Origin: an uncultured Lentisphaeria bacterium
Lineage (GTDB): Bacteria; Verrucomicrobiota; Lentisphaeria; Victivallales; UBA1829
Direction of reading: 5' to 3'
Length of the DNA: 18,870 bases
Assembly (NCBI GenBank): GCA_905211485.1
Contig: CAJMAW010000059.1
Coordinates: forward strand, 1 to 18,870
Made by a program: the position numbers and the translations under genes. A model generated the notes under the pieces. It searched no databases, was not told the origin of the DNA, and saw nothing but the letters and a program-made list of their open reading frames with translations. Positions 6,823-12,723 of the stretch are shown piece after piece. Position 1 is the stretch's first letter, and each line of letters begins with the position of its first letter.

Positions 6823-8859
6823 TTACTCCTCCTCTTCCTGGTTTTCGGCCTTGAATTTCGCGATGATTTCGTTCATGACGTTGGTCGGGACGATGTCATA
6901 GCGCGCGAATTCGATTTCGTGGGAACCCCGTCCCTGAGTCATGGAACGCAGTTCCGTGGCGTACTTGAGCAGTTCCGCACGGGGGACTTCCGCCTCAAGG
7001 ACCTGAAGTCCCTCCTCCGAACTCATTCCGAGGATTCTGCCGCGCTTGTGGTTGAGATTTCCGGTGATTTCTCCTGTGAAGGTTTCGGGGATCATGATCT
7101 TGACATTCATGATGGGTTCCATGAGAACAGGTCTGGCCTTTCCCATGGCTTCGCGGAAGGCTTTTCTGGTGGCGATCTTGAAGGCCATTTCGGAGGAGTC
7201 TACGTCATGATACTTTCCGTCATAGACCGTGACCTTGATCTTTTCCACAACGCATCCGGCGAGAGGTCCCCTCTCCATGGCCTCCGCGACGCCTTTTTCC
7301 ACAGCCGGAATGAAATTCTTCGGAATCGCTCCGCCGACGATTGCATTGACGAATTCATATCCGCTTTCATTCGGTTCGATGCGCAGATGAACTTCGGCGA
7401 ACTGGCCGTGCCCGCCGGACTGTTTCTTATGGCGGTAGGCGGCTTCGCCCTTCGCCGTGACAGTCTCCCTGTAGGGGACCTTCGGCGGTGCAAGGACCAC
7501 ATCCGCCTTGGACAGGGCCTTGAGATTCCGCACGGCGTTCATGATATGCTGTTCGCCCATGCCGCGGAGGAGTGTCTCATGGGTTTCCTCGTTGCGTTCG
7601 ACCTTCAGAGTGGGATCGCTTTCAGAGAGTTTTGCAAGAGCGTTCATGATTTTGTCTTCATCGCCGCTTTTTGCCGCGGAAATGGCAAAGGAGATGACCG
7701 GATTCGGATAGGTCTGCGGACTCATCGGATGATTGTTGGTCATGGAAGCGCCGAGCGTGTCGCCGGTTTTTGTGGCTCTGAGCTTGGCGATTCCGCAGAT
7801 GCATCCGGGACAGGCTTCCTCCACGGGAGTCTGGGTTTTCCCGTTCAGGATCAGGAGCTGCCCGATGTGTTCTTTCGTTCCGTTGTTCAGGTTGAAGAGA
7901 TCGCTGTTGGATTTGATCCGGCCGGTGAGAACGCGGCAGAAGGCCATCTGCCCGATGAAGGGGTCGGCAACGCTCTTGAAGACGAATGCCGCGGCATCGC
8001 CGTCTTCGCTCGGCGTGACAACAACCCCGTCCGCCGCGGTCCGGACTCTTTCCAGCGGATTCGGCATGAGGTTGATCAGTCCGTTCATGTACTCTTCCAC
8101 GCCGATGTCTTTTGCCACGCTCCCGGCAAAAACGGGAACCATGGAACCGGCGAAGATTGCATCATGCAAACCCTTGGAAATCTCTTTTTCCGTGAGCGGT
8201 TCGCCTTCGAGATAGCGGTTCATGAGTTCCTCGTCCGATTCCGCCACGGCGTCGAGGAGCTGTTCGCGGTATTTGGCGGCCAGGTCCTTCAGATCGTCCG
8301 GGATTTCCGATTCAGGTGTGCTCAGGACGTTGATGACGCGAGAGAAATTCCCTTCCCGTCCGACAGGGAGGGTGACGGGAACGCAGACGGTCTTCCCGTA
8401 CGCATCGTGCAGCTGTTCCAGAACCACAAAGAAATCCGACATTTCCCTGTCCAGACGGTTGATGAAAATCAGTTTCGGTATCTGAAAGTTCTTCGCCAGT
8501 TTCCATGCTCTGGACGCTCCGACTTCCATCCCGTTGACTCCGTCCAGTACAATGCTTGCCGATCCGCAGGAGCGGAAGGCCGAAATCACTTCCCCGACAA
8601 ATTCTCCATATCCCGGGGTGTCCGTGAAGAAAAAGTGATCCCCTTTCCAGGAACAGTTCAGATACGCCGAATAGATGCTTGAACGCTTTTCCTGTTCATC
8701 CGGCGTGAAGTCCGAGATGCTTGTCTTCATGTCAACGCTGCCCAGACGCTCCACGGCCTTTGCCTTGTACAGCATCAGGTCGCAGAGCGACGTCTTGCCG
8801 CATCCATTGTGACCCACCACCACGAAATTGCGAATTTTACTGGCTTCGGTGAACTTCAT
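6823..8859 (-). CDS. Elongation factor G-like GTPase (EF-G paralogue)
   Basis: A 678-aa translational GTPase with the EF-G domain order: G domain, domain II (near 290-370), and domains III-V (from about 390 to the end, with IPKNFIPAVEKGVAEAM and IMNVKIMIPETFTGEITGNL typical of IV/V). G1 is GHNGCGKT (16-23), where EF-G has GHVDHGKT; G3 is DTPGY (80-84) with Tyr in place of the catalytic His; G4 is NRLD (134-137). The switch I segment (near 48-61) lacks the usual RGITI form. These traits match the EF-G-like (EF-G-2/FusA2-type) subfamily rather than the canonical translocase, whose gene normally sits with rpsL/rpsG and not here. Its role is unsettled. Start ATG 8859 has AAAGGG about 11 nt upstream. 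It ends at the strong terminator at 6694-6743. Confidence 0.9.
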   Translation of the reverse strand: MKFTEASKIRNFVVVGHNGCGKTSLCDLMLYKAKAVERLGSVDMKTSISDFTPDEQEKRSSIYSAYLNCSWKGDHFFFTDTPGYGEFVGEVISAFRSCGSASIVLDGVNGMEVGASRAWKLAKNFQIPKLIFINRLDREMSDFFVVLEQLHDAYGKTVCVPVTLPVGREGNFSRVINVLSTPESEIPDDLKDLAAKYREQLLDAVAESDEELMNRYLEGEPLTEKEISKGLHDAIFAGSMVPVFAGSVAKDIGVEEYMNGLINLMPNPLERVRTAADGVVVTPSEDGDAAAFVFKSVADPFIGQMAFCRVLTGRIKSNSDLFNLNNGTKEHIGQLLILNGKTQTPVEEACPGCICGIAKLRATKTGDTLGASMTNNHPMSPQTYPNPVISFAISAAKSGDEDKIMNALAKLSESDPTLKVERNEETHETLLRGMGEQHIMNAVRNLKALSKADVVLAPPKVPYRETVTAKGEAAYRHKKQSGGHGQFAEVHLRIEPNESGYEFVNAIVGGAIPKNFIPAVEKGVAEAMERGPLAGCVVEKIKVTVYDGKYHDVDSSEMAFKIATRKAFREAMGKARPVLMEPIMNVKIMIPETFTGEITGNLNHKRGRILGMSSEEGLQVLEAEVPRAELLKYATELRSMTQGRGSHEIEFARYDIVPTNVMNEIIAKFKAENQEEEE

Positions 8860-8942
8860 CCTTACTCATACCCTTTCCCGGCCGACGCCGTTTCATGCTT
8901 GCTGCTCTTCCTGTGCGGTTTCCCGCCCCGCTTCCATCGCGC

Positions 8943-8975
8943 TTTCAATTCGATTTCAATTCGATTTCAACCCGA
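8943..8975. repeat. Three 11-bp tandem repeats in the EF-G-like leader
   Basis: TTTCAATTCGA occurs twice in tandem (8943-8953 and 8954-8964), followed by a third copy with two changes, TTTCAACCCGA (8965-8975). The array lies between the start codon (8859) and the probable promoter of the EF-G-like gene. An 11-bp period would put each copy on the same DNA face. Confidence 0.6.
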
Positions 8976-8979
8976 TTCT

Positions 8980-8993
8980 TGTTATATATAACA
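8980..8993. repeat. 14-bp perfect AT-rich palindrome
   Basis: TGTTATATATAACA is its own reverse complement. It overlaps the most likely -10 region of the EF-G-like gene promoter, so it could be an operator or simply an AT-rich promoter core. Confidence 0.5.
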
Positions 8994-9012
8994 CTAATGA
9001 ATTGCAAATCAA
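8983..9012 (-). promoter_or_regulatory. Probable promoter of the EF-G-like gene
   Basis: On the minus strand TTGATT (9012-9007) is followed, after 16 or 18 bp depending on register, by TATATA inside the palindrome. It lies 120-150 bp upstream of the start codon, and the 11-bp repeats fall in the resulting 5' leader. The -35 matches the consensus only partly. Confidence 0.35.
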
Positions 9013-9068
9013 TAGCATGAGAAGGACATTCTTCCGGAAATCTTTTTTCGTTTTTTCCGTTCCATTCT

Positions 9069-9097
9069 TTGACATTGCGCGCGATGGCATGTATACT
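9069..9097 (+). promoter_or_regulatory. Strong sigma-70 promoter of an RNA without an evident ORF
   Basis: TTGACA (9069-9074), exactly 17 bp, TATACT (9092-9097). This is the best -35/-10 match I found in the window: perfect -35, five of six at -10, optimal spacing. Transcription would start near 9104, just before a CCTCCTTTGA segment that can pair with a downstream TCAAAGGAGG. Confidence 0.6.
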
Positions 9098-9103
9098 ACT
9101 TTT

Positions 9104-9480
9104 TCCCTCCTTTGAGCATCAATCCTTCCACCGCACGGTGCCGGAAAAATCGGATCCAGGCGCATCTTATCTGTTTTCAATAAGTTCGGCATTCGTCTGT
9201 CTTTCCTTCAAAGGAGGTGGGCAAAGCCCCGTCATCTCTCCTTTACCATGTATTCCAGTCTTTGGGGGAATTTTTCCTCCGCCGGACGGGGAAGAGAAAA
9301 AACACTTTCCCATGCCCGCTTGATGATTCCGAAGGTTCAGGATCAGGATGTACGCAGATTCCCGGAAAATGGGGATGGGGAAAATGGATGCACGGCAGAA
9401 AGAAAAAAAGAAGAAGGGGGGACATGTGGACGGAAGAAACGGGGGAACGTGCGGGGCAGTTCCGGCCCGGCCCCGTTTTT
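9104..9480 (+). ncRNA. Candidate structured non-coding RNA (or long leader)
   Basis: The transcript predicted from the 9069 promoter runs about 375 nt to the hairpin and T tract at 9452-9480 and contains no ORF with a credible start. Its 5' end CCTCCTTTGA (9106-9115) is perfectly complementary to TCAAAGGAGG (9208-9217), closing a domain of about 112 nt. The same AAAGGAG (9210-9216) can pair instead with CTCCTTT (9238-9244), enclosing a GGGC-AAA-GCCC hairpin, so the two helices exclude each other. I looked for hallmark sequences of RNase P RNA, tmRNA, SRP RNA and common riboswitches and did not find them. Promoter, pairing and terminator are seen; a functional RNA is inferred. Confidence 0.35.
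9452..9480 (+). terminator. Rho-independent terminator of the candidate RNA
   Basis: CGGGGC (9452-9457) pairs with GCCCCG (9470-9475), with more G-C pairing possible in the loop, followed by TTTTT (9476-9480). It ends right at the 3' boundary of the opposing ThiS-like gene. On the minus strand the same stem lacks a T run and would terminate that gene weakly at best. Confidence 0.6.
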
Positions 9481-9481
9481 C

Positions 9482-9676
9482 TCAGCTGTCTGCGAAGCGG
9501 AGGATTTCAAGCCGGTCGCCTTCCGCGAATTCCGTATCCAGATCCTCGACGCAGACGGCTTCGGAATTCAGCACGATCAGCACATCTTCCGGAGCCAGGC
9601 CGAGACTGCACAGGAAGTCCCTCACCGTCCGGCTTTCCAGACAGTCCAGATGTTCCCCGTTCACATAAATTTTCAT
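9482..9676 (-). CDS. ThiS/MoaD-like ubiquitin-fold protein lacking the C-terminal Gly-Gly
   Basis: A 64-residue protein fitting the ThiS length and beta-grasp pattern: MKIYVNGEHLD, then TVRDFLCSLGL, VLIVLNSEAV and a final GDRLEIL. ThiS and MoaD carry sulfur as a thiocarboxylate on a terminal Gly-Gly for thiazole or molybdopterin synthesis. Here the chain ends GDRLEILRFADS followed by TGA, and neither alternative frame past that point restores Gly-Gly. It therefore could not be adenylated or thiolated in the usual way, unless it is processed or has another role. A purine-rich AGGAGTCAGGAACAGG precedes the ATG. It appears monocistronic, with no thiF, thiG or moeB beside it. Family assignment rests on fold-pattern likeness, not on a search. 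Confidence 0.7.
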   Translation of the reverse strand: MKIYVNGEHLDCLESRTVRDFLCSLGLAPEDVLIVLNSEAVCVEDLDTEFAEGDRLEILRFADS

Positions 9677-9995
9677 GCCTGTTCCTGACTCCTCTTTTCA
9701 TCCGTTGTCCGGCAGTCCTTTGAAAAAAACGAATATCTTTTACAATCGTTTTATTTTTCCCATCTTCAAGTGTATCTTATAAAAAAAACGGGAAAAACCG
9801 GGAAAACAGAGGGAAAGGCGGGAAAAGTCGGGGAAAGTCGGGTTGATCGGAAACACAGAGACAGGTCTTCCATAATCTTCGTCCGATTCTCTTTTCCCCT
9901 TGTTTTTCTTTCATTCCTGCAATGATTCTCCTGAGCATTCCAGAGTTTTTCCCTTGCCCGTCCACTTGAAAATGCAAATGCGAAAGAAAAAAAAC
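9677..9995. other. Divergent promoter region between ThiS-like and SpoU methyltransferase genes
   Basis: These 319 bp separate two divergent genes. They are A/T-rich at 9721-9788 (possible -35 TTGAAA at 9720-9725 and -10 TACAAT at 9741-9746 for the plus strand, though the 15-bp spacing is short), followed by the 10-bp-periodic purine array. The rest shows no clear gene or terminator. Confidence 0.5.
9789..9848. repeat. Six 10-bp purine-rich units (phased A-tracts)
   Basis: Six consecutive 10-bp units: CGGGAAAAAC, CGGGAAAACA, GAGGGAAAGG, CGGGAAAAGT, CGGGGAAAGT, CGGGTTGATC. The first five carry A-runs of 3-5 at the same phase. A-tracts repeated at about one helical turn are a known cause of intrinsic DNA bending. 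The array lies 150-210 bp upstream of the methyltransferase start. Confidence 0.65.
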
Positions 9996-10814
9996 ATGAA
10001 GAGCACTCTCCTGACCAGTCTGAAAAATCCGAAGGTGAAACAGGCCTTTTCACTCCGCGACCGGAAAGAGCGCGACCGGATGGGCGTTACTCTTCTCGAA
10101 GGCTACCGGGAACTTTCCCGCGCCCTCACCGCCGGGATCCGGATTGTGGAAACCTTTCATTCTCCCGCAATGTATCTCGGGGAGAACGAGCCGACCCTGA
10201 TCTCTGCCCTGGCGGAGGCGGGATCGGAAATTTATGAATGCACTCCGGAGATTATCCGGAAGATTGCCTACCGGGACCGTCCGGAAGGCCTGATCGCCGT
10301 TGCTGAAATGACCCGGAAGACTCTTGCGGACATCCCCGCCAGAAAAGACGGTTTGTATCTGGTGGCGGAAACCATCGAAAAACCCGGGAATCTGGGGTCG
10401 ATTCTCCGGAGCGCGGACGCCGCCGGAGCGACGGGGGTGATTGTCTGCGACAAGCGGACGGATCTGTTCAATCCGAATGTCATCCGTGCCAGCACGGGAG
10501 CGATTTTCTCCGTGCCTCTTGCGGAAGCCTCGTCAGAGGAAACGCTTGCCTGGCTGAGGAATCTGGGAATCCGGACTCTTGCGGCAACTCCGCATACGGA
10601 TCAATATCATACGGATGTGGATATGCGTTCCGGCGTGGCGATTGTCGTCGGAGCCGAACAGTACGGGCTTTCCCCCTTCTGGATGGACTCCGCCGATCTG
10701 CGCGTGCTGATCCCGATGCTCGGAAGAATGGATTCCCTGAATGTGGCAACGGCTGCGACAATTCTGCTGTATGAGGCGGCGCGTCAGCGCAACTGGAAAT
10801 CCAGCTGTTGTTGA
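9996..10814 (+). CDS. SpoU/TrmH-family RNA 2'-O-methyltransferase
   Basis: A 272-aa SPOUT-class enzyme that would transfer methyl from S-adenosylmethionine to a ribose 2'-OH in rRNA or tRNA. The N-terminus (LTSLKNPKVKQAFSLRDRKER) is the substrate-binding domain common to TsnR/RlmB/TrmH-like proteins. The knotted catalytic domain shows motif 1 EKPGNLGSILRSADAAG (128-144, Arg138 the likely catalytic residue), motif 2 IVVGAEQYGL (near 216-225) and motif 3 IPMLGRMDSLNVATAA (239-254). Start ATG 9996 places the conserved domain at the N-terminus; upstream in-frame ATGs (9900, 9972, 9978) would add a non-homologous-looking leader. The Shine-Dalgarno site is weak (GAAAG). A strong terminator follows 8 nt after the stop. 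The exact target nucleotide cannot be read from sequence. Confidence 0.9.
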   Translation: MKSTLLTSLKNPKVKQAFSLRDRKERDRMGVTLLEGYRELSRALTAGIRIVETFHSPAMYLGENEPTLISALAEAGSEIYECTPEIIRKIAYRDRPEGLIAVAEMTRKTLADIPARKDGLYLVAETIEKPGNLGSILRSADAAGATGVIVCDKRTDLFNPNVIRASTGAIFSVPLAEASSEETLAWLRNLGIRTLAATPHTDQYHTDVDMRSGVAIVVGAEQYGLSPFWMDSADLRVLIPMLGRMDSLNVATAATILLYEAARQRNWKSSCC

Positions 10815-10822
10815 ACTGCTGT

Positions 10823-10856
10823 GCTTCCGAACCCGGCAGTTCGGAAGCGTTTTTTT
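10823..10856 (+). terminator. Rho-independent terminator of the SpoU methyltransferase
   Basis: GCTTCCGAAC (10823-10832), 6-nt loop, GTTCGGAAGC (10839-10848): a perfect 10-bp stem followed by G and seven T (10850-10856). The last T is also part of the stop codon of the opposing GH2 gene, so the two transcripts overlap at the hairpin. The minus strand lacks a T tract after the stem. Confidence 0.9.
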
Positions 10857-12592
10857 CAGTCTTCTTCTTTTTGTTCCTTCAGGGAAGAAAAAACCTCCCT
10901 GACTGCGTCAAAGGCCATTTTGGGCCTCCGGTATTCGTCAAGCGAGCCTTTGTTGTTGAATCCGCGCGCGCGGTTGAGATGCGGACTGCACGAGTAGGTG
11001 CGGCAGTCCGTGAACTGCCAGAGCGCCAGCCCGCAGACGCGGGAATGATCGAGAACATAACGGCAGACCCTTCTCAGATAATCGGCCTGATATTCTTCCG
11101 ACCACTGTCCTTTGAGCCGGTCATGGCATCCGAACAGTCCCGCGGCTCCGATTTCACTGATGATCCAGGGTTTGTTTCGGGTATCTTCACCGGAGTCGAT
11201 CCGTGCGGCGACCTCGTTCAGACGCGGTTCGATCTTCTCAGCCGGCGAGGCGTCCTCATATCCGCATCCGTACCATCCCGGGTAGAGATTGGTGGAGACG
11301 ACGTCCACCAGATCAAGCACCTTGTCCTCATCAATGAACGCTGTTGCAAACGTCACGGGCCGGGTCGGATCCAGACGGCGGATTTCCCGGACCAGTTTTT
11401 CCGTGAGCTCCCGCGCCCGAGGGTCGAAGGAGTGCATCTCGTTCAGGAAGCCGAAGAGGATGACGGAAGGATGGTTGAAGCTGCTGTGAATCATTTCCCG
11501 TGTCTGCCGGATCTGTTTTTCCTGGAAGGAACTGTCCGTGAGATTTTCGGGCGGATTCCCCCATGCGAGTCCCTCCTCCCAGACCAGGAATCCGAACTGG
11601 TCGCAGAGATCCAGGAAATCCTGGTTCTGCGGGTAATGACAGCCGCGGATGAAATTGCAGTGCATATCCCTGAGGATCTGGAGATCTTCGATCATCAGCG
11701 CCTGCGGGAGCGCCGGTCCGAACTCCGGATGGGATTCATGACGGTTGTATCCGAGAAGTTTCAAAGGTTCTCCGTTCAGCAGAAGACGAGTCCCTTCCGT
11801 TCTGATTTCCCGGATGCCGAAGCGTTCGACGATGCAGTCCGTTTCCGTGCGGATCCTCACTGTGTGAAGGGCAGGGCGCTCCGGGCTCCAGACCTTGAAA
11901 TCCGGGACGGAGAGTTCCCCGGTGACGGCTCCTCGGCCCGCCTGGAAAAAAAGAGTCTCTGTGACGTCTTCACCCTCATCGTCGAACGCGATGGACACGG
12001 TAAGCGGGCCCTGGAAATCCTCCTGATCCGCAAGGAAGACGTTCAGGACGACTTTCCCCGTCCGCCAGTCCCTGGTCAGCACATGGCAGCGGTCGATGGC
12101 ATACCGTTCCGGCAGTTTCTGGAGTTCCACGCTTCTGTAAATTCCGCCGTAGGCGTAGAAATCGTAATTGGGGCGGAAGAGTGCGCCGTTGTCCTCCGAA
12201 TGGAAACGGTTGTCCACGGCGAAGACGATTTCATGCGTTCCGGCCTCCGGAAGGCGGAAAATCCGCGTAAGGGGGGAATACGGAAGTTCGGCGGATTCGA
12301 TTTCCCTGCCGTCGATGAAGATCTGCGCGGTCAGGCCGAGTCCTCCGCATTTGAGGAGATAACGCCCTCCCTGGCGGAGATGGAAACGTTTCCGGTAGAC
12401 TCCGATTCCGCGTCTGCCGGCATAGCGCGGTCCGGCGTCGAAACAGCCGGGAACGCATTGCAGATCGCTGAATTCCAGTCCGCGGAAAGCATTTTCCTGC
12501 ATCCGGGAGGCGGTTTCCCCTTCGAGAAATGCGAAGTCCCAGATCCCGTCCAGCGGGATGATATCTCTTGCCGGATAAAGCGGATAACTCAT
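10856..12592 (-). CDS. Glycoside hydrolase family 2, beta-glucuronidase-like
   Basis: A 578-aa cytoplasmic enzyme (no signal peptide) that would hydrolyse terminal beta-glycosides, most likely beta-glucuronides. Order: N-terminal jelly-roll sugar-binding domain (about 10-180), immunoglobulin-like domain (about 180-275), TIM barrel (from GEPLKLLGYNRHESHP to the end). The acid/base is Glu385 in FGFLNEMHSF and the nucleophile is Glu480 in IISEIGAAG. N546-x-K548-G549 in FNNKGSLDEYRRPK matches the NxKG motif by which beta-glucuronidases bind the sugar carboxylate. Start ATG 12592 has AAGGA 10 nt upstream and begins where the family begins; a longer frame upstream is low-complexity Pro/Ser and is rejected. 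It follows the SGNH hydrolase on the same strand, 131 bp downstream, suggesting one operon for glycan or glycoside conjugates. A galacturonidase or other uronidase is possible. Confidence 0.88.
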   Translation of the reverse strand: MSYPLYPARDIIPLDGIWDFAFLEGETASRMQENAFRGLEFSDLQCVPGCFDAGPRYAGRRGIGVYRKRFHLRQGGRYLLKCGGLGLTAQIFIDGREIESAELPYSPLTRIFRLPEAGTHEIVFAVDNRFHSEDNGALFRPNYDFYAYGGIYRSVELQKLPERYAIDRCHVLTRDWRTGKVVLNVFLADQEDFQGPLTVSIAFDDEGEDVTETLFFQAGRGAVTGELSVPDFKVWSPERPALHTVRIRTETDCIVERFGIREIRTEGTRLLLNGEPLKLLGYNRHESHPEFGPALPQALMIEDLQILRDMHCNFIRGCHYPQNQDFLDLCDQFGFLVWEEGLAWGNPPENLTDSSFQEKQIRQTREMIHSSFNHPSVILFGFLNEMHSFDPRARELTEKLVREIRRLDPTRPVTFATAFIDEDKVLDLVDVVSTNLYPGWYGCGYEDASPAEKIEPRLNEVAARIDSGEDTRNKPWIISEIGAAGLFGCHDRLKGQWSEEYQADYLRRVCRYVLDHSRVCGLALWQFTDCRTYSCSPHLNRARGFNNKGSLDEYRRPKMAFDAVREVFSSLKEQKEED

Positions 12593-12620
12593 CTTGTTTT
12601 TTCCTTTTGCTGAGAGTTTT

Positions 12621-12656
12621 CCCTCCATCGTACCCGTTTCCGGATGCGATGGAGGG
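12621..12656. repeat. 10-bp perfect inverted repeat between the SGNH and GH2 genes
   Basis: CCCTCCATCG (12621-12630) pairs with CGATGGAGGG (12647-12656) over a 16-nt loop. It sits 29 bp upstream of the GH2 start in the shared minus-strand transcript. No T tract follows on the minus strand, so it is more likely an mRNA hairpin (processing or partial attenuation) or an operator than a terminator. Confidence 0.45.
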
Positions 12657-12689
12657 GGATGAGAGTACGGCGGCGGATGCGGGAGAGAG

Positions 12690-12717
12690 AAAAAAAGAAT
12701 GAATGGCTCCGCCGGAG
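12690..12717 (-). terminator. Weak possible terminator after the SGNH hydrolase
   Basis: On the minus strand a small CTCC-GGC-GGAG stem (12717-12707) is followed after about 10 nt by seven T (complement of 12690-12696). The stem is short and the T tract is detached, so at most partial termination between the two genes is suggested. Confidence 0.25.
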
Positions 12718-12723
12718 GAGGGC

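Larger units (their letters stand above)
8860..9481. other. 622-bp non-coding region between the EF-G-like and ThiS-like genes
   Basis: No convincing protein gene is present on either strand. The left part (8860-9012) carries the leader and probable promoter of the EF-G-like gene, including an 11-bp triplicate repeat and a 14-bp palindrome. The right part has a near-consensus plus-strand promoter at 9069-9097 and a plus-strand terminator at 9452-9480, bracketing a candidate RNA. Confidence 0.6.

Noticed and set aside
6919..8682. A 587-codon plus-strand open frame opposite the EF-G-like gene
   Set aside because: It is a shadow of a strongly conserved gene, with no motif or ribosome-binding site.
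8840..8870. A 10-codon out-of-frame upstream ORF overlapping the EF-G-like start on the minus strand
   Set aside because: Its ATG is too close to the AAAGGG to be used, and the peptide shows no repeat or coupling signature.
8956..9192. A 78-codon minus-strand frame with a hydrophobic stretch upstream of the EF-G-like gene
   Set aside because: No ribosome-binding site; it runs through the palindrome, the likely EF-G-like promoter and the opposite-strand promoter, so it is better explained as non-coding.
9217..9723. Plus-strand frames from 9217, 9248 and 9348 across the candidate RNA
   Set aside because: They run through the terminator at 9452-9480 and into antisense of the ThiS-like gene. 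The GTG at 9217 overlaps its own Shine-Dalgarno sequence, and the others lack good sites.
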